From an uncultured Collinsella sp. (GTDB taxonomy: Bacteria > Actinomycetota > Coriobacteriia > Coriobacteriales > Coriobacteriaceae), in assembly GCA_900546775.1 (NCBI GenBank), contig UREM01000002.1:24978-88977 (forward strand): DNA of 64,000 bases. The letters run 5' to 3'. Both the position numbers and the translations under genes were made by a program. Below are positions 8,629 to 17,653 of the stretch, piece by piece. Within the stretch, counting starts at the first letter, position 1, and each line of letters starts with the position of its first letter. The notes under the pieces are model-generated. The model was not told where the DNA came from. It made no database searches and was given only the letters and a program-made list of their open reading frames with translations.

Positions 8629-10559
8629 TCGACGAGGAGAACAAGTCCGCGACTATGACCGAGGCACCGGCTGCCGCCACAGCTGCGCCGGCCCACGCCG
8701 CTCCGGCGGGCTCCGCACCCGTGGAACCCGAGGACACCGTGTTCTCCCTGCCTCTTTCGCATGTAACGCATGATATTTCGGATCTCGCCGATAACGAGGA
8801 CGAAGAGGATGCCGTAGCGGCGCCCATCGGCGCACATGCTGCGGACCAGCCCACAGCGCCCGAAGCAACCTCGGCGCCGGCTCACTTTGCAGAGCCCGTC
8901 GCCGCGGCAATCAACGAGAGCGCTGCGGTGTTTGCGGCACCCGAGCCCGCCGCGCCGGCGTTTCCCATAGCCCCGGCATCCGAGGTTGCGCCCGCGTCTA
9001 CGCCGGCGCCCGAGGCGGGGCCATCCCCCGAGGACGGCCCTGCACCCACGGCCCCGCAGCCTGCGCCCGCAAGCGAGTCCGATGCCGTGACCGAGCCCGC
9101 CGCCCAGTCGCAAAGCACGCCCGCGCCGTCGCACTTTGCGACGCCCGAGCCTATAGACGTCAGCCCGCAAGACGACGAGTCGACCGCCTGCGCGTCCGAA
9201 GAGCCCGGCTCCCCGGACACCGACGATTCCGAATCAAACGCCGAGACCGACACCGTCTCTCCCGGTGACACAGCCGAGATCGACGTTGCCGCCGTTGAGG
9301 CCAAGCTCAAAGACCCCGGCTCGACCATGAGCTTTGAGCCCCTGACCGAGGAGCGCATCGAGACCGACTCGACCTATGATGCCGGCACCACCACGCAACT
9401 CATGTGGGGCGCCCGCTCCGACGTTGGCTGTGTGCGCCCGCACAATGAGGATTCCTACCTGGTGCAGTCGCCGCTCTTTTGCGTATGCGACGGCATGGGT
9501 GGTCACGCCGCCGGCGAGGTAGCCTCTTCCATCGCCGTCGAGACTATTGCCAAGACGGCCCCGCAGTCCGCCGACGCAGCACGCCTGGCCGCAGCCGTCG
9601 AGGCAGCCAACGCCGCCGTAATCGAGGCGGCCCTGAACGGCCTGGGCAAGCCTGGCATGGGCTGCACAGCCACTTGCGCCTATATCGAAAACGACACGCT
9701 CGCCATCGCCCACGTGGGTGACTCTCGCGCCTACCTCCTCCACGAGGGCACGCTCATCCGCGTGACCCGCGACCACTCCTACGTGGAGGAGCTCGTGGAC
9801 GCCGGCGAGATTACGGCAGACGAGGCTCGCGTCCACCCCAACCGCTCGGTCATCACCCGTGCGCTGGGCTCGGACCCCGCCATGTATGCCGACCACTTCA
9901 CTCTGCATATCGAGGAAGGCGACCGCCTGATCCTGTGCTCCGACGGCCTTTCGAGCATGATTCCCGATAGCGATATCGAGAACATCGCCACGCAGTCCTC
10001 AACCGCGCAAATCTGCGTCGACAATCTAGTGGACGCGGCGCTTGCCGCCGGCGGCCACGACAACGTGACCGTAGTAGTCGTTGACCTGGTTGACGATGGC
10101 GTTATGCGCGAGGCGCAGCGCGTGCGTCGCCGCAACATTACTATCGCCGCCATCCTGGCCCTCGTCTTTGTGCTGGCAGCTGGCATCTGGGCCTACACGG
10201 GTGTCACCGGCTCGTACTACCTGGGTACCTACCAGGGCAATGTCGCCGTCTGGCGCGGCCTGCCCGGCAAGCCGCTCGGACTCAAGCTCCACTGGCTCGA
10301 GAGCGAAACCAGCATTAAGCTGTCCGACCTGCCCGAAGACACGCAAAACCGCCTCAAGGCGGGCATTCCGCAAACAAGTGTCGACGATGCGCAGGACACG
10401 ATATCCAAGTACCGCCACCAGATCGACGAGGAGCAGACCCGCCAGGTGATCGACGCGCAAACGATTCGCGACAACACCAATCAGGGATCGACCTCCGAAT
10501 CAGATTCCGAGAAAACCGCCGAACAGTCCGCCGAGGCCGAAGCCTCCGATAAGAATTAG
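8625..10559 (+). CDS. pstP: PP2C-family Ser/Thr phosphatase with long disordered N-terminus
   Basis: Removes phosphate from PknB-type kinases and their substrates. The catalytic domain spans about residues 260-495 with the metal-binding motifs SDVGCVRPHNEDS, CDGMGGHAAGE, GDSRAYLL, CSDGLSSM and GGHDNVTVVVV. One transmembrane helix follows (about 506-526, IAAILALVFVLAAGIWAY), then a short extracellular tail, as in mycobacterial PstP. Unusually, about 255 residues of Ala/Pro/Glu-rich disordered sequence precede the catalytic domain; PstP normally starts almost at the catalytic motif. Several Thr/Ser followed by acidic residues there could be phosphorylation sites read by the FHA proteins (inference). 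The start overlaps fhaB. Confidence 0.93.
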   Translation: MIDEENKSATMTEAPAAATAAPAHAAPAGSAPVEPEDTVFSLPLSHVTHDISDLADNEDEEDAVAAPIGAHAADQPTAPEATSAPAHFAEPVAAAINESAAVFAAPEPAAPAFPIAPASEVAPASTPAPEAGPSPEDGPAPTAPQPAPASESDAVTEPAAQSQSTPAPSHFATPEPIDVSPQDDESTACASEEPGSPDTDDSESNAETDTVSPGDTAEIDVAAVEAKLKDPGSTMSFEPLTEERIETDSTYDAGTTTQLMWGARSDVGCVRPHNEDSYLVQSPLFCVCDGMGGHAAGEVASSIAVETIAKTAPQSADAARLAAAVEAANAAVIEAALNGLGKPGMGCTATCAYIENDTLAIAHVGDSRAYLLHEGTLIRVTRDHSYVEELVDAGEITADEARVHPNRSVITRALGSDPAMYADHFTLHIEEGDRLILCSDGLSSMIPDSDIENIATQSSTAQICVDNLVDAALAAGGHDNVTVVVVDLVDDGVMREAQRVRRRNITIAAILALVFVLAAGIWAYTGVTGSYYLGTYQGNVAVWRGLPGKPLGLKLHWLESETSIKLSDLPEDTQNRLKAGIPQTSVDDAQDTISKYRHQIDEEQTRQVIDAQTIRDNTNQGSTSESDSEKTAEQSAEAEASDKN

Positions 10560-10575
10560 AAAGGGAGTGCCGCTT

Positions 10576-13446
10576 ATGAGTCGCCGCAACACCGAGCTGC
10601 TCTTGCTCATCGCCTCGGCGTTCCCCGTCATCCTGCTGTATGCGATGTACGTGCTCACCGCGGGCGCTGCCATCTCCTTTGAGACGCTCGCCGTACCGAT
10701 CGGCCTCTTTGCCGCCTTTGCCGCGGCCCACATTGCCGTGCGCATCTTGGCGCCCGGTGCCGACCCCGCCATCCTGCCCATTGTCTTTGTGCTTTCGGGC
10801 ATCGGCATCACGTTCGTGACGCGTCTCGCCCCCGCTCTCGCCATCTCACAGCTCATCATCCTGTTTGTCTCGGTGGCCCTGATGGTGGGAACGCTCGCGT
10901 TGGTTAAGAACCTCGACGTAGTCATGCGCTACAAGTACACCTTTGGCATTATCGGCATCATTCTGTTGATGCTGCCTATCTTTATCGGCACCACGATCTC
11001 GGGCTCCAAGCTGTGGATTCGCATCGCGGGCTTTACCATCCAGCCCGGCGAGTTCGCCAAGGTCTTTATCGTGCTGTTCCTGGCCGGGTACCTGGCCGAG
11101 AACCGCGAGCTGCTCTCCATCTCCAACCGCAAGATCCTGGGCTTTAAGATCCCTCGCCTGCGACTGCTGCTGCCGCTGTTTGCCGTGTGGGGTGTGTGCC
11201 TGCTCGTCGTCGTCTTCGAACGCGATCTGGGTTCGGCCGTGCTGTTCTACACCATCTTCTTGCTGATGCTCTACGTTGCCACGGGACGATTCTCGTATGT
11301 CGTTATCGGCCTTGCGCTCTTAGCCGTTGGAGCCGTGGGCGCCTACAAGTTCCTGTCTCACGTTCAGGTGCGTTTCCAGGTTTGGGTCGATCCGTTTAAG
11401 GACGCCCAGGGCCAGGGCTACCAGATCGTCCAGTCGCTCTTCTCGCTTGCCGATGGCGGTCTGGTCGGTGTTGGTATCGGCAACGGCATGGCCAACAACA
11501 TCCCTGTCGTCGAGTCCGACTTTATCTTCTCGGCCATCGGCGAGGAGATGGGCCTTTTGGGCGGCGGCGCCGTGCTCATCCTGTTTATGCTCTTTGCCGT
11601 TCGCGGCCTCACCACGGCTGCCCGCGCTAAATCCGACCTCGCCGCCTTTAGTGCCACGGGCCTTACGGCCGCCATCAGCTTCCAGGCCTTTTTAATCGTG
11701 GGCGGCGTTACCCGCCTGATCCCGCTGACCGGCGTCACCCTACCCTTTATGAGCCAGGGCGGTTCCTCGCTGCTGGCAAGCTTTATCATCGTCGCGCTCC
11801 TGCTGCGCGCCGGTGACGAAGCGACCGGACGCGAGGCCGAGCTTACTGGCACCGGCACCATGACCGCCATCACCGATGATCAGGTCGCATCCGCCGCCGC
11901 CCCGACGGGCACGCGCTTTGCCACCTCGTCTTCCTACGGCAGCGGCAGCCATTCCGTCGGCTCGCGCATGCGCCGTCGCCTGCTCGACACGCCTGAATCC
12001 GGTGTGCTCGGCCGTGTTGCGCTCGCCAACCGTCTAACCCGTGCGGTGCTCGCCTTTACGGCGCTGTTCGCCATCCTTATCGGCAACCTCACCTATGTCC
12101 AGGTCATCAAGGCCAAGGACTATCAGGACATGCCGACCAACAACCACACCATCGCCCGCTCCAAGTACATCCAGCGCGGTTCCATCATCACGTCCGACGG
12201 CGTGACGCTGGCCGAGTCGCTGCAGCAGGAGGACGGCACCTACGTACGCTCCTACCCCAACGGTAACCTGGCAGCGCACGTGGTTGGCTACGTGAGCCAG
12301 CAGTATGGCACCACCGCCATCGAGAGCGTCATGAACGACACGCTCACCGGTTCTAAGGACTACTCCAGCTGGAACAACGCCATCGCGTCGCTCGCGGGCC
12401 AGACCCAGCCGGGCAACACCGCCAAGCTCACCATCGACTCGCGCATCCAGACGGCGGCCGAGCAGGCACTCAAGGGCTTTAAGGGCGCTGTAGTGGTCAT
12501 CGACCCGCGTACCGGCGCGGTGCTCGCATGTGCCAGCTCGCCCACCTACGACAACACCAACATCGACGCCCTACTGCAGGCTGGCGGCGGCGAGGACGGC
12601 TCTATGTACAATCGCGCCATGGACGCGCTGTACACGCCGGGCTCCACGTTTAAGGTCGTTACGCTTTCCGCGGCACTCGAGACCGGCACCGCCAGCCTTA
12701 CCAGCACCTACCAGGCGCCCGGCTCCATGGACATCGGCAACGCACCGGTCACCAACTATGCCAACGAGAGCTACGGCACCATCAGCCTGCAGCAGGCCTT
12801 TGCCGTGTCCTCCAACGTCGTCTTTGGCCAGGTGGCAAACGAAGTTGGCGCAAACACGCTCGTGCAGTTTGCCAACGCCTTTGGCTACGGCCAAAAGCTC
12901 GGCCAGGACCTGACCTCCGCGGCCTCCATCATGGCAGACCCGTCGCTCATGACCGAGTGGGAGACCGCTTGGGCCGGCGCCGGCCAGCCTGTCGGCATGG
13001 ACCACACGCCCGGCCCGCAGACCACCGTCATGCAAAACGCCGTGATTGCCGCCGCCATCGCTAACAGTGGCGTGGTCATGGACCCGTACTTTGTAGCCCA
13101 GGTACTCGCCCCGGACGGAACTGTGGTCAAGACCACGCAGTCCCGCTCGCTGGGTCAGGCCGTCAGCTCCGCCACGGCCGACCAGGTCAAGCAGGCCATG
13201 CTCGCCGTCGTCCAGTCCGGTACCGGCACCGATGCCCAGGTCCCCGGCGTCAAGGTCGCCGGCAAGACCGGCTCGGCCGAGACCGGCGGCACCAACGTCA
13301 ACTCGATGTTCGTTGGCTTTGCACCTTACGATTCACCCACGGTCGCCATCTCGGTGGCCTTGGAGGATTACGACAAACACGACGTCAAGGCGGCCAAGAT
13401 TGCCGGCATCGTCCTGACCGCGGCGCTCGCCGCACAGGGAGCGTGA
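10576..13446 (+). CDS. RodA/FtsW glycosyltransferase fused to class B penicillin-binding protein
   Basis: A single 956-residue frame without interruption. Residues about 1-415 are a SEDS polymerase: ten or so transmembrane helices, the loop FERDLGSA (D217), and the C-terminal signature LPFMSQGGSSLLASF. A polar linker of about 65 residues follows, then a new transmembrane helix (about 487-507) and a PbpA-type transpeptidase with the catalytic triad motifs STFK (S690, K693), SSN (745-747) and KTG (K897). In other actinobacteria rodA and pbpA are adjacent separate genes at this exact position. The ATG at 10576 has AGGGAG eight bases before it; a GTG at 10567 is the alternative. The fusion would fix polymerase and crosslinker 1:1. 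Confidence 0.95.
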   Translation: MSRRNTELLLLIASAFPVILLYAMYVLTAGAAISFETLAVPIGLFAAFAAAHIAVRILAPGADPAILPIVFVLSGIGITFVTRLAPALAISQLIILFVSVALMVGTLALVKNLDVVMRYKYTFGIIGIILLMLPIFIGTTISGSKLWIRIAGFTIQPGEFAKVFIVLFLAGYLAENRELLSISNRKILGFKIPRLRLLLPLFAVWGVCLLVVVFERDLGSAVLFYTIFLLMLYVATGRFSYVVIGLALLAVGAVGAYKFLSHVQVRFQVWVDPFKDAQGQGYQIVQSLFSLADGGLVGVGIGNGMANNIPVVESDFIFSAIGEEMGLLGGGAVLILFMLFAVRGLTTAARAKSDLAAFSATGLTAAISFQAFLIVGGVTRLIPLTGVTLPFMSQGGSSLLASFIIVALLLRAGDEATGREAELTGTGTMTAITDDQVASAAAPTGTRFATSSSYGSGSHSVGSRMRRRLLDTPESGVLGRVALANRLTRAVLAFTALFAILIGNLTYVQVIKAKDYQDMPTNNHTIARSKYIQRGSIITSDGVTLAESLQQEDGTYVRSYPNGNLAAHVVGYVSQQYGTTAIESVMNDTLTGSKDYSSWNNAIASLAGQTQPGNTAKLTIDSRIQTAAEQALKGFKGAVVVIDPRTGAVLACASSPTYDNTNIDALLQAGGGEDGSMYNRAMDALYTPGSTFKVVTLSAALETGTASLTSTYQAPGSMDIGNAPVTNYANESYGTISLQQAFAVSSNVVFGQVANEVGANTLVQFANAFGYGQKLGQDLTSAASIMADPSLMTEWETAWAGAGQPVGMDHTPGPQTTVMQNAVIAAAIANSGVVMDPYFVAQVLAPDGTVVKTTQSRSLGQAVSSATADQVKQAMLAVVQSGTGTDAQVPGVKVAGKTGSAETGGTNVNSMFVGFAPYDSPTVAISVALEDYDKHDVKAAKIAGIVLTAALAAQGA

Positions 13447-13578
13447 TGCCCATGATTGAATCGGACACCCGAGGCGCGCCGCGGCCGAAGAGTTAGCGGC
13501 AACGCGCCACACGGCCCCAGCGGCCACATCGTAGGTACTACACACATCGTTGAGCGAATAGTTATGTTAGGAGCAGGA

Positions 13579-15540
13579 ATGGAACAGAGGGTCCTCGGGG
13601 GAAGATACCTCCTCAAGGATAAGGTGGGGACAGGCGGCATGGCGACCGTCTACCGTGCACAGGACCAGGTCCTCGACCGCACGGTTGCCGTCAAGATCAT
13701 GCTGCCGCAGTATGCTGGCGACGCAACCTTCGCCGCACGCTTTAAGCAGGAGGCCCAGGCAGCAGCCGGTCTCTCCTCCCCCTATATCGTGGGCGTCTAC
13801 GATTGGGGCAAGGACGGCGACACCTATTACATCGTCATGGAGTACCTGCGCGGCACCGACCTTAAGAGCGGCATCAAGAGCCACGGCGCCCTCGACCCCA
13901 AGAAGGTCGCCCAGATCGGCTCGCAGATCAGCTCCGCGCTTTCGGTCGCCCACAAGCACGAGATCATCCACCGCGACATCAAGCCGCAGAACATCATGGT
14001 GCTGCCCGACGGCAACATCAAGGTGATGGACTTTGGCATCGCGCGCGCCAAGAACAGCCACCTCACGCAAGACAACAACGTGCTGGGAACCGCCCACTAC
14101 GTCAGTCCCGAGCAGACCCGTGGTCAGGACCTCGGCCCCACCTCGGATATCTACTCGCTGGGCGTCGTGATGTACGAGTGCGCCACCGGCCGCGTGCCCT
14201 TTGACGGTGATGACGCCATCTCGGTCGCACTCAAGCAGGTCAACGAGCTGCCTATTCCGCCGAGCCAGATCAACTCCGGTGTCGACGCCGACCTTGAGCG
14301 CATCATCCTCAAGTGCATGGAGAAGGACCCGGCAAACCGCTTCCAGACCGCCGACGAGCTGCGTCAGGTGCTCAACAGCTACCTGTCGGGCCGTGCCGTC
14401 AACATCTCGGAGCCCACGCGCATCATCGGTGCACCCGGTGAGCTGGGCGCCACCAAGACTCGCGAGCTTTCCGATCAGACGCGCGCCATGGTACGTCCCG
14501 TCTCGGGCGTGAGCGGCCAGAATACCGCCCGTAGCTCGGTTTCGGGCTCCACCGGCTCCTACGAGGTCGAAAAGCCCAAATCCAACAAGAACAAGATCAT
14601 CGCCGCCGTGGTGGCAGCCGTTGCCGTCATCGGTATCGTGGTGGCCTTTGCCACAGGACTCTTTGGCGGCGAGCAGGTCACCGTGCCCGATGTGCTGGGC
14701 AAGGACCAGCAGACTGCCGTCGAGCAGATCAAGGAAGCCGGCCTCGAGGTCGGCACCATCGACCAAAGCTACAACGACGATATCGACGAGGGCAAGGTCG
14801 CCGAGCAGACGCCCAACGGCAAAACCAAGAAGGCCAAGGGCACCAAGGTGAACCTGGTAATCTCCAAGGGCCCCAAGCCCTCCGAGAAGGTTGAGGTTCC
14901 CCGGCTTGTCGGCCTGACCAAGGACCAGGCAGAAGCCGCGCTGGCAAGCGTTGGCCTGAAGGGCAACGCCTCCGAGGAGGCCAACGAGGCCGATGAGGGC
15001 CAGGTCTTTGAGCAGGGCACCGAACCCGGTAAGGAAGTCGAGAAGGGCACGACCATCTCGTACAAGGTCTCCAGCGGTCCTGACACCACCTCCGTCCCCG
15101 ATCTGACCGACATGACCGAGGCCCAGGCGCGCAACGCCCTCGATATGGCAGGCTTTGGCGTCGACGTGAGCTACCAGGAGAACGATTCGGTTACCGAGGG
15201 CACCGTGATTAGCTGGAACCCCAGCGGCAAGCAGAAGCCTGGCGCCACGATTACCGTCGTCATTGCCAAGAAGTCCGGCAAAGCCAGCGTTCCGGGCAAC
15301 CTGTACGGCAAGAGCATCTCCGCCGCCGTTACCGCGCTCAACAACGCCGGGTTCTACAACATCGCATTCTGCGATCAGAACGGTAACCCCGTGAGCGGCA
15401 ACGAAAACGCCACCGTTACGGGCGTCTCCCCCACCGGCAAGCAGTCTACCGACAGCACGATTACGCTGACGGTCGCACTTTCTGGCTCGGGTTCGGGTTC
15501 GGGCTCGGGCACGGGCGACGATTCCGGTACGGTCAACTAG
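13579..15540 (+). CDS. pknB: Serine/threonine kinase PknB with four PASTA domains
   Basis: A 653-residue membrane kinase that senses peptidoglycan fragments. The kinase domain (about 8-275) has VGTGGMATVYRA, K39, HRDIKPQN with D133, and DFGIARA. A juxtamembrane Ser/Thr-rich segment leads to one transmembrane helix (about 337-359). Outside are four PASTA repeats beginning at VTVPDVLG, VEVPRLVG, TSVPDLTD and ASVPGNLYG, then a Gly/Ser tail. The chosen ATG follows AGGAG by five bases; a longer frame to 13456 and an ATG at 13564 are less likely. It ends the operon and is followed by a strong terminator. A separate PknA gene is absent; the kinase at 5342 may fill that place. Confidence 0.95.
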   Translation: MEQRVLGGRYLLKDKVGTGGMATVYRAQDQVLDRTVAVKIMLPQYAGDATFAARFKQEAQAAAGLSSPYIVGVYDWGKDGDTYYIVMEYLRGTDLKSGIKSHGALDPKKVAQIGSQISSALSVAHKHEIIHRDIKPQNIMVLPDGNIKVMDFGIARAKNSHLTQDNNVLGTAHYVSPEQTRGQDLGPTSDIYSLGVVMYECATGRVPFDGDDAISVALKQVNELPIPPSQINSGVDADLERIILKCMEKDPANRFQTADELRQVLNSYLSGRAVNISEPTRIIGAPGELGATKTRELSDQTRAMVRPVSGVSGQNTARSSVSGSTGSYEVEKPKSNKNKIIAAVVAAVAVIGIVVAFATGLFGGEQVTVPDVLGKDQQTAVEQIKEAGLEVGTIDQSYNDDIDEGKVAEQTPNGKTKKAKGTKVNLVISKGPKPSEKVEVPRLVGLTKDQAEAALASVGLKGNASEEANEADEGQVFEQGTEPGKEVEKGTTISYKVSSGPDTTSVPDLTDMTEAQARNALDMAGFGVDVSYQENDSVTEGTVISWNPSGKQKPGATITVVIAKKSGKASVPGNLYGKSISAAVTALNNAGFYNIAFCDQNGNPVSGNENATVTGVSPTGKQSTDSTITLTVALSGSGSGSGSGTGDDSGTVN

Positions 15541-15592
15541 TCGCCACCCCACCGCCCATTACGGCTCTCGCCGCAAACATATTCACTCACAG

Positions 15593-15632
15593 GCGCCCGC
15601 TTGCTCCCCCAGCAAGCGGGCGCTTCGTTTTT
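15593..15632 (+). terminator. Rho-independent terminator of the kinase/wall operon
   Basis: A perfect 13-bp stem, GCGCCCGCTTGCT with AGCAAGCGGGCGC, a five-base loop, and a T5 run at 15628-15632. It lies 53 bases after the pknB stop. Confidence 0.92.
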
Positions 15633-15644
15633 GACATGGCATGA

Positions 15645-15839
15645 ACCAGAAGAGCCCGGCACCGTGGCGGTGTACCGGGCTCGATCAATCTCTGGTGCCC
15701 CCGGGCGAATTCAACCCCCCCAGCGGGAAATTGGTGACGCGGGTGTCGACGGCTCGAACCCTGCCCTTAGACCAGAAGAGCCCGGCACCGTGGTGGTACC
15801 GGGCTCGACAAATCTCTGGTGCCCCCGGGCGGATTCGAA
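15645..15839. repeat. Direct repeat of the tRNA-Arg 3' end plus its downstream hairpin, with an inverted fragment
   Basis: Copy one (15645-15714) and copy two (15771-15839) share about 60 of 69 bases. Copy two includes the tRNA 3' acceptor and T-arm edge; copy one carries the same stretch without a tRNA body. Between them, 15740-15758 reads CGGGTGTCGACGGCTCGAA, an 18-of-19 match to the reverse complement of tRNA positions 15834-15852, so part of the T-arm is also present inverted. This looks like the remains of a lost second tRNA copy or of an integration event at the tRNA 3' end. Confidence 0.75.
15779..15805 (-). terminator. Hairpin downstream of tRNA-Arg, probable terminator
   Basis: Read on the minus strand, AGCCCGGTACC pairs with GGTGCCGGGCT (one mismatch) a dozen bases after the tRNA 3' end. 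The following CTTCTGG is only weakly T-rich, so termination efficiency is uncertain. The same hairpin recurs at about 15653-15682. Confidence 0.5.
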
Positions 15840-15892
15840 CCGTCGACACCCGCTTTAGGAGAGCGGTGCTCTATCCCCTGAGCTACGGAGGC
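15817..15892 (-). tRNA. tRNA-Arg (anticodon CCU)
   Basis: On the minus strand a full cloverleaf can be drawn: acceptor GCCTCCG with CGGGGGC, D-arm GCTC...GCAC region, anticodon stem CCGCT/AGCGG with loop CTCCTAA (anticodon CCT in DNA), T-arm GGTTCGAATCC, and an encoded CCA. Length is 76. The anticodon reads AGG codons. Confidence 0.95.
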
Positions 15893-15973
15893 ATGTTGTA
15901 TTAGTGTAGCAGATTTACGCCGCTGTAATGCAGCGTATACCCACTCTTCGAAGTTGCGGTGGAACAGCCCTCC

Positions 15974-16180
15974 GGAAAGTACGTCCCACTATCCAGGCAA
16001 ATTCTGGGTCAGACTTTCCCCATGAGACCTCGCTGGGAAACTGTGACCCAGAATTTCGGCTCGAAACGGGACACGGTTTCCCAAACGACCCCGTTCCGGA
16101 AACTACATCCCGGAATCGACGCTCGAACTGGGATGCACTTTCCCGATCGAGCCACATGGGAGACTGCGCCCCACTTTGAG
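15974..16180. repeat. 62-bp-period palindrome array, locus 1
   Basis: GGAAA (or GGAGA in the last) begins at 15974, 16036, 16098 and 16159, a period of 62, 62 and 61. Each full unit is a 14-15-bp arm of form GGAAANNNNNNCCC, an 18-base loop, the matching arm GGGNNNNNNTTTCC, and a 14-base spacer. The array fills the space between the tRNA gene and the DUF956 gene. No coding potential is seen. The same period recurs at 39751-39920 and 54721-54900. Confidence 0.85.
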
Positions 16181-16197
16181 GGGGCGCTCTTTAATGA

Positions 16198-16596
16198 CTA
16201 CTTGCCTTTGTGGAAAAGGTTTTTGATAACGGAGGGGATGCTCTTGGCGCCCTTGGCCGTCACATCGATAAAGTCGGGCGAACGCACGAGCTTATCCTCG
16301 TCGACGTACTTACGGACCGCGCGAAGCGTCTCTTTGTCATCGCGCGTCGAAAACGTAAAGTGACCATTGTCCTTGGTGAAGATCGCAAAACGCGTAATCT
16401 TCTTGGTGCCGCGCAAAACCTCGGCGGCAATATAGTCGACCTCATCCCACGGGATCTGAATAAAATCCTCGGGATTGCGCTCGTTATAGTACTCAAACGC
16501 CTTATTGCCCACCATTACGTTACCGTGACTGGTAAGCCCCATCAGGCAGGTTGCCGGCGTTGCCAGATCGACCGTGCTGTTCTGAGATTGCGCCAT
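16198..16596 (-). CDS. manO: DUF956 family protein, mannose-PTS associated
   Basis: A 132-residue cytoplasmic protein starting MAQSQNSTVDLATPA, with GGAGGG eight bases before the ATG; the frame extends 17 codons upstream without support. The pattern TCLMGLTSHGNVMVGNKAFEYYN and IPWDEVDYIAAEVL fits the DUF956/ManO family, which is found next to mannose-family EIID genes. It lies 120 bases downstream of the IID gene on the same strand, as expected. A role in regulating the PTS is reported for some homologues; the exact mechanism is not evident here. Confidence 0.8.
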   Translation of the reverse strand: MAQSQNSTVDLATPATCLMGLTSHGNVMVGNKAFEYYNERNPEDFIQIPWDEVDYIAAEVLRGTKKITRFAIFTKDNGHFTFSTRDDKETLRAVRKYVDEDKLVRSPDFIDVTAKGAKSIPSVIKNLFHKGK

Positions 16597-16716
16597 ACGC
16601 GCCTCGCCCTCCAAATAAAACAATCGGACCGCATCCAGTGTACCCACCGGGTGCGGTCCGTTTCAATGGCTCAAAAGCCCTTGCCTAGCAATTCTCGGTC
16701 TTAAGCCGAAACGTGC

Positions 16717-17637
16717 TTACATGAAGCCGCAGACGCGACCGATGATGCCGATGGCGAAGAGAGCCAGGATGATGACGATCGGGCTGACCTTCTTCTTGAG
16801 GAGCTTGCAGACCAGCAGGGTCAGGCACACGGCGGCAAGGCCGGGGATGAGCTGATCGAGGTTAGCCTGAAGCGTGGTGACCTTCACCTGATCAAGGGCG
16901 TTAGCACCGATGGAGTTATACATCGTCAGTGCTTCCTTGACACCCTCAGAACCGGAGGGCAGATTAGCCCAGTCGATAAAGGCGCCAGCAGACTGCGTGA
17001 CCTTGGAGACGACCGGGGTGAAGGAGATGGACACCCAGCGCTCGACCAGGGCGCCGATGATGAACATACCCAGGATGGAAGCGCCCTCGGTGACCTTGCC
17101 CATCAGACCGCCGGAGAGGTCCTTGGCGATGGAGGAGCCGACCTTGTAGCCAAACTCTTGCGTGTACCACAGGAAGGCGTAACGGATGATGTTCCACGCG
17201 AAGAAGAACAGCAGCGGACCGGCGATGCTGCCGGACAGGGCCAAGGAAGCGCCCAGAGCGCCCAGAATCGGGCGAAGGGTGAACCAGAAGGCGGGGTCGC
17301 CGACGCCGGCGAGCGGGCCCATCATACCGACCTTGACGCCCTGAATGGCGACGTCGTCAATCGGAGCACCGTTGGCGCGCTCCTCCTCGAGAGCGAGGGT
17401 AACGCCAATGACGGGGGCGGAAACATAAGGGTGGGTGTTATAGAACTCCAGGTGGCGCTTAAGAGCGGCAATCTGGTCATCCTTGCTGGTGTAGAGCTTC
17501 TTGATCGCAGGGATCATTGCGAAGCACCAGCCGCCGTTCTGCATACGCTCGTAGTTCCACGAGCCCTGAAGGAACTGATGACGGAAGCAAACCTTCTTAC
17601 GGTCAGCCTTGGTGAGCTGAATCTTGTTCTCTGCCAT
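16717..17637 (-). CDS. manZ: PTS mannose/fructose/sorbose family IID component
   Basis: Membrane partner of IIC in the sugar-transport complex. The 306 residues show the IID signature early (FRHQFLQGSWNYERMQNGGWCFAMIPAI), the conserved GVKVGMMGPLAGVGDPAFWFTLRPILGALG, and a C-terminal transmembrane helix (VSPIVIILALFAIGIIGRVCGFM). The ATG at 17637 follows a strong GGAGGGGAG; a GTG nine bases earlier is in frame. It is 16 bases downstream of the IIC gene, so the IIAB-IIC-IID genes form one operon. Confidence 0.95.
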   Translation of the reverse strand: MAENKIQLTKADRKKVCFRHQFLQGSWNYERMQNGGWCFAMIPAIKKLYTSKDDQIAALKRHLEFYNTHPYVSAPVIGVTLALEEERANGAPIDDVAIQGVKVGMMGPLAGVGDPAFWFTLRPILGALGASLALSGSIAGPLLFFFAWNIIRYAFLWYTQEFGYKVGSSIAKDLSGGLMGKVTEGASILGMFIIGALVERWVSISFTPVVSKVTQSAGAFIDWANLPSGSEGVKEALTMYNSIGANALDQVKVTTLQANLDQLIPGLAAVCLTLLVCKLLKKKVSPIVIILALFAIGIIGRVCGFM

Positions 17638-17653
17638 ATGTATCACTCCCCTC

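Noticed and set aside
13567..15552. 661-codon open frame opposite pknB
   Set aside because: Antisense shadow; the PASTA kinase frame is certain.
15690..15770. A second tRNA gene
   Set aside because: Only 3'-end and inverted T-arm fragments are present; no D-arm or anticodon arm can be drawn.
15974..16180. CRISPR array
   Set aside because: Units are palindromes with changing arms, not identical repeats with unique spacers; only three or four units and no cas genes nearby.
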